A stretch of DNA of 64,000 bases from Sphingobacterium detergens (lineage in GTDB: Bacteria; Bacteroidota; Bacteroidia; Sphingobacteriales; Sphingobacteriaceae), in the NCBI RefSeq assembly GCF_003610355.1, contig NZ_RAPY01000001.1:1798001-1862000 (forward strand). Direction: 5' to 3'. The notes beneath the pieces were generated by a model. It saw only the letters and a list, made by a program, of their open reading frames with translations. It was not told where the DNA came from and ran no database searches. The position numbers and the translations under genes were made by a program. Positions 35,980-45,021 of this stretch are shown here, piece by piece; positions within the stretch are counted from its first letter, which is position 1, and every line of letters starts with the position of its first letter.

Positions 35980-36897
35980 ATGAAACTATTATTCGAATTA
36001 AATACATATAAAAAGGTAGCCATTTTATCAATTTCTATGCTATCTCTACAACAGGTTGAAGCTAAAAATTCCGCTTCCATACCTACAACCGCGATCCCCG
36101 ACTCCGTTGGGACAGAAATAGTCAATGGTGAAGAACTTGTCCTTTTCAAAATAGAAAAAGGAGATAATTATTACCAACTCAGCAAAAAGTATAAAACCAC
36201 CGTGGGTCAACTCACACAAATAAATGGAAATGGTACATTAAGTATTGGCCAGATTGTCAAAGTGCCAACTGGTCGAAAACCCGCTCCTATCGCGACTAAA
36301 ACACCGGTAAACACAGCGCAACAGAATCCAAATGACCCACAACAAGGCTTTACAGCCTATATCGTTGGTGAAAAAGAAACACTCTACGCCATATCCAAAA
36401 GATTTGGCATTACTGTCGAGGATATCAAAAAAGCCAACAACCTAAAGAGCAACACCATTGGCGGCGGCATGAAATTAATGATCCCAAATCAACCGCTACC
36501 GCCTGAAAGACCAAAATTAGTTGAACCTAAAGGTATTGAAGTCGTTGTCCCCGATTCTACAAACGATGACGATAAGGAAGAAAATCAGATTTCAACAAAC
36601 CGCTACGGAATACGGGAAAAAGCTGAGCGGGGAATTGGTGTCTGGATCGATGGTTTGTCTTCCCAAGGAACAAGCAATCTAGCGCTCCATAAAAGTGCAC
36701 CTGTAGGAACAATACTAAAAATTACCAACCCAATGACTAAAAGCGTTACCTACGCGAAAGTAGTCGGCAAATTTAATGACAATGCTGAAAACCAAAATGC
36801 TATTGTGGTGTTATCAAAGTCCGCGGCAGCAAGTATTGGCGCATTAGATAAACGCTTTCAGGTAGAAATTGCCTACGGGTTACCTTTAGAAAATTAA
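35980..36897 (+). CDS. LysM-domain protein with RlpA-like C-terminus
   Basis: 305 residues. A hydrophobic N-terminal segment (about 12-28) probably exports it. LysM domain 1 spans about 54-97 (FKIEKGDNYYQLSKKY), LysM domain 2 about 126-169 (YIVGEKETLYAISKRF), so it should bind peptidoglycan. The C-terminal 85 residues (GIGVWIDG, KVVGKFNDNAENQNAIVVLS) resemble the double-psi barrel of RlpA, though the catalytic Asp/His of lytic enzymes is not evident. Lies between a hypothetical gene and udk. Confidence 0.85.
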   Translation: MKLLFELNTYKKVAILSISMLSLQQVEAKNSASIPTTAIPDSVGTEIVNGEELVLFKIEKGDNYYQLSKKYKTTVGQLTQINGNGTLSIGQIVKVPTGRKPAPIATKTPVNTAQQNPNDPQQGFTAYIVGEKETLYAISKRFGITVEDIKKANNLKSNTIGGGMKLMIPNQPLPPERPKLVEPKGIEVVVPDSTNDDDKEENQISTNRYGIREKAERGIGVWIDGLSSQGTSNLALHKSAPVGTILKITNPMTKSVTYAKVVGKFNDNAENQNAIVVLSKSAAASIGALDKRFQVEIAYGLPLEN

Positions 36898-36933
36898 TTA
36901 TAATAAAAATAGCTCTTGCAGCGCAAAACAAGA

Positions 36934-37572
36934 ATGAATAACAAACCGTATGTCATAGGGATTGCCGGAAGTAGTGGTTCTGGAAAAACTTTTTTTTTGA
37001 ATAGCTTTTTAAAACATTTCAAAACCGATGAAGTTACATTGATTTCCCAAGACGATTATTACATTCCCGCCAATACAAAAACGCAGGAAGAAAATAGACT
37101 CTATAATTTCGATATCCCAACATCCATAGACAGAGAAGCTTTCTATAAAGATATTAAGGCACTCTTTAATGGGGAGACTATTTATAAAGAGGAATATACA
37201 TTTAATAATCCTTCATTAACACCCAAAATATTAGAGATAAAACCGGCTCCGATATTGATTATCGAAGGACTTTTTATTTTCTATTACACTGAAATAAATG
37301 CGCTTATAAACCATAAGATATTCCTGAGCGCTGATCAGGATATCGCACTCAGAAGAAGGCTGCACCGCGATTTGGTTGAACGTGGTTACTTTGAGGATGA
37401 TGTGATGTACAAATGGGTGAATCACGTCCTCCCCTCTTACAACGAGTATTTATTACCGTTTCAGGATTCTTGCGATCAGGTCATATTCAACAATACGGAC
37501 GAACCTGAGCCGATCTGGGATATGACCAATCAGATTTCTGAAGAGCTGAAAACAAAACTCAATTTAGTATAA
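36934..37572 (+). CDS. udk: Uridine kinase
   Basis: About 212 residues. Walker A GIAGSSGSGKT lies near the N-terminus, then SQDDYYIP, FDIPTSID and RRLHRDLVERG, the nucleoside-binding and lid segments of the family. It phosphorylates uridine and cytidine for pyrimidine salvage. The ATG at 36934 is chosen over an upstream in-frame TTG. It is followed by a strong terminator. Confidence 0.92.
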   Translation: MNNKPYVIGIAGSSGSGKTFFLNSFLKHFKTDEVTLISQDDYYIPANTKTQEENRLYNFDIPTSIDREAFYKDIKALFNGETIYKEEYTFNNPSLTPKILEIKPAPILIIEGLFIFYYTEINALINHKIFLSADQDIALRRRLHRDLVERGYFEDDVMYKWVNHVLPSYNEYLLPFQDSCDQVIFNNTDEPEPIWDMTNQISEELKTKLNLV

Positions 37573-37579
37573 CGTAGAT

Positions 37580-37613
37580 AAAGACGGGCTTAGGTATGAA
37601 TAAGCCCGTCTTT
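37580..37613 (+). terminator. Terminator after uridine kinase
   Basis: AAAGACGGGCTTA pairs with TAAGCCCGTCTTT around an 8-base loop, followed by ATTTAAA. Confidence 0.88.
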
Positions 37614-37633
37614 ATTTAAAAGTACTTGATTTA

Positions 37634-37664
37634 TTGACATCAAGACTTTAAATTCTTATCTTTG
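37634..37664 (+). promoter_or_regulatory. purH promoter (-33 TTG, -7 TATCTTTG)
   Basis: TTGAC and TATCTTTG are 20 bases apart, the best match to the Bacteroidota primary-sigma consensus in the window. The expected start lies about 15-20 bases before the ATG. Confidence 0.75.
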
Positions 37665-37687
37665 CGCCACGAAACAAATCCATCATA

Positions 37688-39214
37688 ATGAACCATCCTG
37701 TAAAGATTAAAAATGCTTTGGTTTCAGTCTATTATAAAGACGGCCTAGCTCCTTTAGTTGAATTATTAAACAAATACGGTGTTACATTCTATTCCACTGG
37801 TGGGACAGAAACATTTATCAAAGATTTAGGTATAGATGTCGTTCCAGTTGAAGACCTGACAAGCTACCCTTCGATTTTGGGAGGCCGTGTTAAGACCTTA
37901 CACCCAAAGGTGTTTGGTGGAATTTTAGCACGCCGTCCGCTTGAATCGGACCAACAGCAACTAGCACAGTATGAAATACCAGAGATCGATTTGGTTATTG
38001 TGGATTTGTATCCATTTGAGGAAACTGTTGCTTCTGGAGCTTCTGAGCAAGATATCATCGAAAAAATCGATATCGGTGGAATCTCATTGATTCGTGCAGC
38101 AGCGAAAAACTTTAATGATGTTGTTATCATTTCTTCTAAAAATGATTATAAAGCGCTTGAAGAAATCCTAGCGAACCAAGAAGGTAATACCTCTTTGGAG
38201 CAACGTAAAGAATTTGCGAAACGCGCCTTCAATACATCGTCGCATTATGATACAGCAATCTTCAATTATTTCAACCAAGAGAATCCGATTGAAGTTTTTA
38301 AACAATCCGAGCAAAATGCTCAGGTGTTGAGATATGGTGAAAATCCGCACCAAAAAGGTATTTTCTTTGGCGACCTGGATAACATGTTCGACAAATTAAA
38401 TGGTAAAGAGCTTTCGTACAACAATCTTGTTGATGTAGATGCAGCTGTCGCTTTAATCGACGAATTTGAACAACCAACATTTGCTATTCTAAAACACACA
38501 AATGCTTGTGGGGTTGCATCAAGACCAACAATTAAACAAGCTTGGTTAGATGCCTTGGCCTGTGATCCGGTTTCAGCATTTGGCGGGGTTTTAATCACCA
38601 ACGGCGAAGTGGATGGCTCAACAGCAACAGAGATCAATAATTTATTCTTCGAGGTCTTAATCGCACCTTCTTATTCGGAGGAAGCAATTGCTATTCTTAC
38701 CGCCAAGAAAAATAGAATTATCTTAGTTCGTAAAGATGTAAAACTACCTAGCCAACAGTTCAAAACCTTATTGAATGGTGTCATTCTTCAAGATAAGGAC
38801 AATACAATTGAAGGACCTGAGCAAATGGTAACAGTAACAACTGTAACACCTACAGCTGAACAATTGGAAGATTTATATTTTGCGAATAAAATTGTAAAAC
38901 ATACAAAATCCAATACCATTGTCTTTGCTAAAAATGGCACATTGTTAGCATCGGGTGTTGGGCAAACATCAAGAGTCGATGCCTTAAAGCAAGCAATTGA
39001 AAAAGCAGTTTCATTTGGTTTTGACCTACAAGGTTGTTCAATGGCATCAGATGCGTTCTTTCCTTTCCCTGACTGTGTAGAAATTGCATCTGGAGCAGGT
39101 ATTGCAGCTGTATTGCAACCAGGTGGTTCTATCAAAGATCAATTATCCATTGATATGGCCAATGAAAAAGGAATTGCGATGGTAACGACAGGCGTAAGAC
39201 ATTTCAAACACTAA
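37688..39214 (+). CDS. purH: Bifunctional AICAR transformylase/IMP cyclohydrolase
   Basis: 508 residues, full length. The N-terminal cyclohydrolase has STGGTETFIKD and GGRVKTLHPKVFGGIL. The C-terminal transformylase has RYGENPHQKG and KHTNACGVA (the Lys-His active-site pair), and SDAFFPFPDCVE. It catalyses the last two steps to IMP. Own promoter and terminator. Confidence 0.97.
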   Translation: MNHPVKIKNALVSVYYKDGLAPLVELLNKYGVTFYSTGGTETFIKDLGIDVVPVEDLTSYPSILGGRVKTLHPKVFGGILARRPLESDQQQLAQYEIPEIDLVIVDLYPFEETVASGASEQDIIEKIDIGGISLIRAAAKNFNDVVIISSKNDYKALEEILANQEGNTSLEQRKEFAKRAFNTSSHYDTAIFNYFNQENPIEVFKQSEQNAQVLRYGENPHQKGIFFGDLDNMFDKLNGKELSYNNLVDVDAAVALIDEFEQPTFAILKHTNACGVASRPTIKQAWLDALACDPVSAFGGVLITNGEVDGSTATEINNLFFEVLIAPSYSEEAIAILTAKKNRIILVRKDVKLPSQQFKTLLNGVILQDKDNTIEGPEQMVTVTTVTPTAEQLEDLYFANKIVKHTKSNTIVFAKNGTLLASGVGQTSRVDALKQAIEKAVSFGFDLQGCSMASDAFFPFPDCVEIASGAGIAAVLQPGGSIKDQLSIDMANEKGIAMVTTGVRHFKH

Positions 39215-39235
39215 GAGTGATCCCGATCACCTCAT

Positions 39236-39269
39236 AAAAAAAGCTACTTTTTACAAAGTAGCTTTTTTT
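39236..39269. terminator. Bidirectional terminator between purH and the DUF1232 gene
   Basis: AAAAAAAGCTACTTT pairs with AAAGTAGCTTTTTTT around a TTAC loop; it reaches the stop codon of the convergent gene. Confidence 0.9.
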
Positions 39270-39639
39270 ATTTGTTGACCTGCCAGCCCAATCGCTCTGA
39301 TTTGTATCGTTCTATTTCTTCCGAAAGTTTCCGGATAGCATAGGCAACAATAGCAACATCATCTAACCAACCACCTACAGCAATAAAATCCGGAATAGCA
39401 TCGACTGGGGACACAACGTAAATAATCGTCCCGATAATAATGGATAGATTCCAGCTGTTCATTTTAAACTTTCCTGTAATTGCATCCTTGCACATGGCGA
39501 TCAGTAACTTAAAATCGCCAACATAGCTTCCTAGATTTTTTGCCTTAGACTCTGCCTGTGACAGCTCCGCTTCCGTAATTTTACGATGTCTAAAGCGTTC
39601 AAACATACCCGTTGCAATCTTCTTGATTCTACTATTCAT
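39268..39639 (-). CDS. DUF1232 (YkvA-like) membrane protein
   Basis: 123 residues. The family core is YVVSPVDAIPDFIAVGGWLDD, where the SP-D-IPD stretch crosses or touches the membrane. The N-terminal 35 residues are basic and Arg/Lys-rich. YkvA proteins are widespread and have no agreed function. Confidence 0.88.
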   Translation of the reverse strand: MNSRIKKIATGMFERFRHRKITEAELSQAESKAKNLGSYVGDFKLLIAMCKDAITGKFKMNSWNLSIIIGTIIYVVSPVDAIPDFIAVGGWLDDVAIVAYAIRKLSEEIERYKSERLGWQVNK

Positions 39640-39795
39640 AACTCAAAATTATCAATATTTTTCTAGTGCGCCAAATTATCCATAGTCCTAATAGTCTCCA
39701 TTATTTTGATATAAAAATCAACCTTGATCATAATAGCGGTTGAATCCACCCTAACAAAGGAGACGGATTCATTTTTTCACAACACAAACTACGGG

Positions 39796-40204
39796 CTATT
39801 TTTTGCGCCCCTTGACACGTCCTAATAACCTACTGATCACAAACTTACCAATGTCCCCAATACATATAAAAGAATCGGTTGCCCACTGACTGGTCTCAAG
39901 GTATCTGTTTAGGCCACTTTTTATATTCATGGATATAGAGTTCTACTACAATCTTTTTTGTCGAATAGATCTCTATTTCCTTTCCCTCTTTTTTAATATT
40001 TCGATGTTGCTTGCTCTTGGTCGGAAAGATGAAGTTTCTCTCTATATCCCTAATATCTACATTAAATATAAAGGTTGATGGTATATTTTTGTTATTAAAC
40101 CAACACCGCATTGTAGTATATACCTTAAATACGTTTTTATAGTAGATCCCAGAATTCTTTGTTTCGCTCTTTGCTTTTTTTGATAGGGTATCTTTCTTGG
40201 ACAA
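39796..40204 (-). pseudogene. Possible remnant: two overlapping minus-strand frames
   Basis: One frame of about 102 codons (40204-39896, only a TTG start) reads KNVFKVYTTMRCW and then FNVDIRDIERNFIFPT, Lys-rich and protein-like. A second frame (ATG at 39930, 44 codons) reads MNIKSGLNRYLETSQWATDS and ends GRVKGRKK. They overlap out of frame near 39900-39930, as if one longer gene had suffered a frameshift. I recognise no family. They may equally be chance frames in AT-rich DNA. Confidence 0.25.
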
Positions 40205-40340
40205 CAGGGTGAGGATAGGGAACTTCTGAATTTAGGGTATGCAAGGATAACCAAAGAAATAGTTGAAATGTGCATAATTATTTAATAATAAAAATAAGAT
40301 AAAAAACAAATCATTAAAAGAAACAATATAAAAATAAAAT

Positions 40341-40356
40341 CTACACATTTGTGTAG
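40341..40356. repeat. Short palindrome upstream of the 589-residue lipoprotein gene
   Basis: CTACACA and TGTGTAG flank TT, about 100 bases before the ATG. It could be an operator of the lipoprotein gene; no regulator is linked to it. Confidence 0.35.
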
Positions 40357-40458
40357 TATTAACATTAAAACACAAAACTTAATTTTAAACAAACAAAACA
40401 TAGTTAAATCACAAAAAAATAAATCTGACAAAACATAAAAAAACAAATAACGTAATAT

Positions 40459-42228
40459 ATGAACAAATCCATTTTTATTCTGCCACTATCGGTATTCTTT
40501 TTGAACATATCCTGTAAAAAAGATATTCAAAATCAAACAGAGAACACTGTTAATACTGAGAGTTCTGCTGAAAAATCCAATCTACAAACCTTTTCAATAA
40601 TCCTGTCCAAGGCAGTCAGCAAAAATAAACCCCTTAGAGATTTTATAAAGGCCGAAGCATTAAAACAGAAAGATAATGATTTTGATGTTATATATGAATT
40701 ATGCAAAAATGAAAAAATAGCTGACAATAAAACATTCAGGGAGATTTTAATTGAAAATGAAACTTTCGAAGGAGCTATCACAAAAGTTGAAACAGAACTT
40801 CCTACAATAACAATCCTTGTCCCCACATTACCAAATGATAGCTTTACACCCTACAATTGGGCTACTGATAGCCAAATTCCGATGGTAGGGCATGTAAATA
40901 GAACAGATGTTGATATGTATTTAAATGGCGAAAAGGGTATGTCACTAAAGAACGGACAAGTCCCTGGATTCCCCACCTTAGTAGTGAAAAATAACGAAAG
41001 AATAAGAATGCGTGCCCCCGGGATAAAAGCATCTAGCAATTCATCGTTAAGTTCATCTCAACTCGAATTCGTCCATGAAGCTTATGATGGCATAAATAAT
41101 CCGACTAAGCCCTATTCGGAAGCAAAAGCAGAATCAATTTCAAAATTAAACGCATCTGCAAACAGGCTTACAGCAAACTCGACAACTTACCAACGCTCAT
41201 CTTACGACCCTTATTATTTTGAGTCGCCTCAAATCCATACCGATGCGTATAACAAATTTCTACCTCAAAATGGTGGTTGGCAAAGGGATTATATCTATTA
41301 TAATTTGGACAATACTCCAAATGCAAAGGGTGGCTTAAATCAAACAATGACTGAGAGCATAATGGCAATAAAAATTAACCCGGGTGCATTGAAGATAATA
41401 CAAGATGAAGGAGATCCGACTTACAATACAAATTTTGCGATCCATAGCAGTGAAAATATCTATTCCACTGCCAAAATGTGGACAGAAGGCAACTTTGACA
41501 TTCAAATAGATATAGTTACCAGTGATGTTCAAGGGGGTGGATCAGCAACTTCACAGGTTCTGTCTATCCCAGCAATAGAACTCTTTGATGTTCAGTATAC
41601 AACGCAAACTTATGGAAGACCTACATCCGGCGATTACACAACGGTTTATACTTTTAAGGAAGTTTTACCAAAATATTATTACTGTAACATTCCAATTAAG
41701 GAGTGGAATCTGCAACATATGGGGTACACTTGGAAAATTTCAGTTAGAGAAAACGATAAAGCGACAACTTACATGGATAGTGAAAAAGTTTCTACCAAAT
41801 TTGCGACTAATTTTTCAATAGAACCTTCTACAGGGATATTGAACAAAATAGGCCTTAAATTTGGAGCTTCTGCTGAAAGGGTAGACGAAGTAACATCTAC
41901 CGTTCAAAGAACACAAGAAAATGATTTTATAGGTGATGCTCTAGTTAATTTTGGCGACGCAGTACTAACTTCTGGGAACAAATTGGAAGATACTCAGATA
42001 AATTCATTTATAGTAGATCTTAAGACCAAGGCGAGAAGGGAATCTGCTACAAAATATGTAAATGCTGTTGACATAAATAGAAGAAATAGAACAGATCCAC
42101 CTCCATTTTATTCAGCAGAGCAGAATGACATCAAAGCAACAGCTAAAAATGTATATTCATTATCTAACTTTAATAAAGTTTATAATAATAACTTTGAAAT
42201 CGTAATGGTTCCGGTATACAAATATTAA
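40459..42228 (+). CDS. Large lipoprotein of unknown function
   Basis: 589 residues with a lipoprotein signal (LNISC, Cys19). The first 130 residues are Lys/Glu/Asn-rich and helical. A central part contains PTLPNDSFTPYNWA and FPTLVVKNNERIRM, and the C-terminal half is rich in Thr/Ser/Tyr, likely beta. I recognise no family. It stands alone behind an AT-rich region and ends at a strong terminator. The local composition is more AT-rich than its surroundings, which hints at acquisition. Probably surface-exposed. Confidence 0.75.
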   Translation: MNKSIFILPLSVFFLNISCKKDIQNQTENTVNTESSAEKSNLQTFSIILSKAVSKNKPLRDFIKAEALKQKDNDFDVIYELCKNEKIADNKTFREILIENETFEGAITKVETELPTITILVPTLPNDSFTPYNWATDSQIPMVGHVNRTDVDMYLNGEKGMSLKNGQVPGFPTLVVKNNERIRMRAPGIKASSNSSLSSSQLEFVHEAYDGINNPTKPYSEAKAESISKLNASANRLTANSTTYQRSSYDPYYFESPQIHTDAYNKFLPQNGGWQRDYIYYNLDNTPNAKGGLNQTMTESIMAIKINPGALKIIQDEGDPTYNTNFAIHSSENIYSTAKMWTEGNFDIQIDIVTSDVQGGGSATSQVLSIPAIELFDVQYTTQTYGRPTSGDYTTVYTFKEVLPKYYYCNIPIKEWNLQHMGYTWKISVRENDKATTYMDSEKVSTKFATNFSIEPSTGILNKIGLKFGASAERVDEVTSTVQRTQENDFIGDALVNFGDAVLTSGNKLEDTQINSFIVDLKTKARRESATKYVNAVDINRRNRTDPPPFYSAEQNDIKATAKNVYSLSNFNKVYNNNFEIVMVPVYKY

Positions 42229-42239
42229 AGAATTACAAA

Positions 42240-42296
42240 TAAAACACATTGGCCAATAAGCATTATTTATCATGCTTATTGGCCAATGTGTTTTAA
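42240..42296 (+). terminator. Very long terminator hairpin after the large lipoprotein
   Basis: A 23-bp perfect stem (AAAACACATTGGCCAATAAG outermost) around an 8-base loop, ending in a T-run. It is perfect along its whole length. Confidence 0.85.
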
Positions 42297-42488
42297 TAAC
42301 TCTCTATAATGTCAACTCTTAAATCTCAATGAATAGAATGATCTTTAAACTTGCTATACTAATAGCAATAAAACCATAATTTTATTATTTTTACAACTAA
42401 CTGTAGCAAAGTGTAGGTCATCTCCGTATAATAGACAACACAAGCGCAATGTGTTTTACACAAAAAAAGATTTTAATATTACACGGTT

Positions 42489-43199
42489 ATGAAAAACTAT
42501 AGATTATTTAATTTTATTGCCATCGCAGTAGCGACATTCCTCCTATCCAGTTGCTTAAAAGATAATGACGACCAAAGAATCCCAGGTGCGTTATTTACAA
42601 TGGTCAATGGATACACTGACGCCAATGCGGTTGTATATTATGCCGACGGAGGACCCTTACAAAGTCCATATTATCCCTTGGATTTTAAAAGCTATAGCCA
42701 AGTTGGCCTATTTACGGGGGCTAGAAAAATAGCGATATCATCAGAGTATAACAATGTTTTGGTTGATACTACAGTTACTATCAAAGACAGTACAATTTAT
42801 ACGTCATTTGTTTATGGAAACAAAACAAAAGCGGTTCAGGTTATCACAACGGATAAAGTCAATAAAGATATTAAGAACACAGAATCTGGTGTACGTTTCT
42901 TTAATTTTGCTGAAGGAACCGATCAGGTAACCCTTCAAATCGGTAGCCAGACTTCACCTACAGAATGGACCAACCGAGCAAAAGAAACACAAAATTCAGC
43001 GACTGCACACCAAGGTTTTATCGCGCAAAAAAGTGGAACCTTTACTGTTATTGCGAAAGATAAAGCCGGAAAAACCATCGCTACTCGCAAGGATATCAAA
43101 TTGGTTGAGAATTATTACTATTCATTGATATTAATCGGCAAGATCAATGATGAGAAAAAACCACTATACCTTGGTTTGGTAGCGCAGGCCGCAAATTAG
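42489..43199 (+). CDS. DUF4397-like lipoprotein
   Basis: 236 residues. Lipoprotein signal ending LLSSC (Cys22). The order of beta strands VNGYTDANAVVYYADGG, then a repeat-like second half (VRFFNFAEGTDQVTLQIG), resembles DUF4397 proteins that carry two immunoglobulin-like units. Probably anchored in the outer membrane. Neighbouring the large lipoprotein but separated by a strong terminator, so they need not be co-regulated. Function unknown. Confidence 0.75.
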   Translation: MKNYRLFNFIAIAVATFLLSSCLKDNDDQRIPGALFTMVNGYTDANAVVYYADGGPLQSPYYPLDFKSYSQVGLFTGARKIAISSEYNNVLVDTTVTIKDSTIYTSFVYGNKTKAVQVITTDKVNKDIKNTESGVRFFNFAEGTDQVTLQIGSQTSPTEWTNRAKETQNSATAHQGFIAQKSGTFTVIAKDKAGKTIATRKDIKLVENYYYSLILIGKINDEKKPLYLGLVAQAAN

Positions 43200-43224
43200 A
43201 ATACCCCGTTTTCTATATACTGAA

Positions 43225-43254
43225 AAAGACCATCGCATTCATGTGATGGTCTTT
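43225..43254. terminator. Terminator between the DUF4397-like and DivIC-like genes
   Basis: AAAGACCATC pairs with GATGGTCTTT around a 10-base loop that itself can pair (CAT with ATG). Confidence 0.8.
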
Positions 43255-43307
43255 CTTTATTTGGTACAAGCCATCTCTATAATGGGATAGCTCTTTTCCG
43301 TTAAAAA

Positions 43308-43613
43308 CTAAGGGGTTTCTTTGGGCGCAACTTTAGAGACCACATAGATATCCTCATTATCTTTCTTCATCTTATACTTCTCTCTTGCGATACGTTGCAC
43401 CTCCTGCGGATTGGATCGAATGTCGTTTATCGTTTTTATAATTGCTGCATTCTCCTTCAGATAAAAAGACCGTTCTGTCTCCAGGTTGGCTCTTTGCTTT
43501 TGATAACTGTATTGTGTAGCAAAATCATTTCGATCAAAAAACAACATCCACACTAAAAAAGCCAAAGTGGCTAATAAATACTTATTTCTTATTAAAGACC
43601 ATAATCGTTGCAT
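43308..43613 (-). CDS. Septum formation initiator (FtsB/DivIC-like)
   Basis: 101 residues: a short cytoplasmic end, one membrane helix (about 12-27), then a coiled coil (about 38-72) and a basic C-terminal IAREKYKMKK segment typical of FtsB/DivIC. It would take part in the FtsQLB division complex in the periplasm. Transcribed on its own. Confidence 0.85.
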   Translation of the reverse strand: MQRLWSLIRNKYLLATLAFLVWMLFFDRNDFATQYSYQKQRANLETERSFYLKENAAIIKTINDIRSNPQEVQRIAREKYKMKKDNEDIYVVSKVAPKETP

Positions 43614-43849
43614 AGGACAAAAATACTATTTAGCTTTTATACTCCTGATATTTTCTTCCAAAGTTAATCATCTTTAATAAAGATATGGAATAATGTACTC
43701 AAATTCATCATATACTTAGAATAATCTTATCTTTAACAATTCGAAACAACATTAATATTCCGATGAAATATCCGTATTTGAAAAGCATAAATAGCCTTAA
43801 AAATAAAGTGGATATTCCATCTGGCCATTAAAGAATAAATCATTTACAT

Positions 43850-44965
43850 ATGAAATACTATCTCATTGCTGGCGAAACATCAGGTGACCTACATGGAGCC
43901 AATCTCATCAAAGCACTTAAAATAGAGGATCCGACGGCTACATTCAAAATCGTTGGTGGTGATCTAATGCAGGAAGCCACTGGAGAAAAAGCATTGATAC
44001 ACACTTCAGCGATGGCTTTTATGGGTTTTGTGGAAGTTTTGAAAAACCTGGGCAAAATAGCTAAAAATTTGAAAGCAGTTAAAAGTGATCTGTTGAACGA
44101 AAAACCTGATGCTGTTATACTTATAGACTTTCCAGGCTTCAATTTAAAAATTGCCGAATTTGCCAAAAAGCATGGTATCAAAACATGTTATTATATTTCA
44201 CCAAAGGTCTGGGCGTGGAATCAGGGTCGTGTGAAAAAGATCAAAAAAATTGTCGACCATATGTTTTGTATTCTACCATTTGAAGTTGATTTCTACAAAA
44301 AATGGCGCATGCCGGTCGATTATGTGGGCAACCCGCTGCTCGATGCTATTTCAGCCTATTCTTTTAATCCGAAATTCAGGGATGAAAATGGTTTTACAGA
44401 CAAACCACTTATTGCCTTATTGCCAGGCAGTAGAGAAATGGAGATTTCCAAACTTTTACCCATTATGGCCGAACTCCCCTATTTTTTTCCAGTACATCAG
44501 TTTGTCATCGCCGGTGCGCCGAATTTTGACGAATCTTATTACAAACAGTTCATGAGGGGTATCGACATTCCGGTCATTTTCAATCAAACATATGATATCC
44601 TAAACAATGCTGAAGCCGCAGTAGTCACCAGCGGTACCGCCACACTGGAAACAGGTATATTGAAAGTTCCGCAAGTTGTGGTATATAAAGCAAATGCAAT
44701 ATCGGTTTGGATCGCCAAATTAGTGGTTAAAGTAAAGTTTATTTCACTGGTAAACCTAATAAACAACTTTCTTTCTGTAAGAGAGTTAATTCAAGAAGAT
44801 TGCACAGCATATGATATTTCCTATGAAGTGGGTGAATTGATCAACAACAAAGCGCATCGGGCAAGTGTATTAGAAAATTACGATATCCTCGCCGAAAAAC
44901 TGGGCACACCGGGTGCCTCGGAGAAAACGGCTAAATTAATTGTAAAATATCTTAGTAAAAATTAA
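43850..44965 (+). CDS. lpxB: Lipid-A-disaccharide synthase
   Basis: 371 residues. It opens YLIAGETSGDLHGANLIKAL, the signature of LpxB, followed by VLIDFPGFNLKIA, ISPKVWAWNQGR and ALLPGSREMEI. It condenses UDP-2,3-diacylglucosamine with lipid X in lipid A synthesis at the inner membrane. Starts after a 236-base upstream region; no sibling lpx gene adjoins. Confidence 0.97.
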   Translation: MKYYLIAGETSGDLHGANLIKALKIEDPTATFKIVGGDLMQEATGEKALIHTSAMAFMGFVEVLKNLGKIAKNLKAVKSDLLNEKPDAVILIDFPGFNLKIAEFAKKHGIKTCYYISPKVWAWNQGRVKKIKKIVDHMFCILPFEVDFYKKWRMPVDYVGNPLLDAISAYSFNPKFRDENGFTDKPLIALLPGSREMEISKLLPIMAELPYFFPVHQFVIAGAPNFDESYYKQFMRGIDIPVIFNQTYDILNNAEAAVVTSGTATLETGILKVPQVVVYKANAISVWIAKLVVKVKFISLVNLINNFLSVRELIQEDCTAYDISYEVGELINNKAHRASVLENYDILAEKLGTPGASEKTAKLIVKYLSKN

Positions 44966-45021
44966 ACTCTTTGGGCTTTCAATTGTCAAACTACTAATTA
45001 GTTACATATAATTAAAGCTTT

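Larger units (their letters stand above)
39640..40458. other. Gene-poor AT-rich region with decayed frames
   Basis: About 820 bases. The right third is extremely AT-rich, with long A-runs and a short palindrome. The left part holds short minus-strand frames with fragmentary coding character, noted separately. I see no complete gene, transposase or tRNA end that would mark an insertion. Confidence 0.55.

Noticed and set aside
40057..40275. 72-codon minus-strand frame
   Set aside because: Overlaps another minus-strand frame out of register and lacks a recognisable sequence; considered only as part of the decayed stretch.
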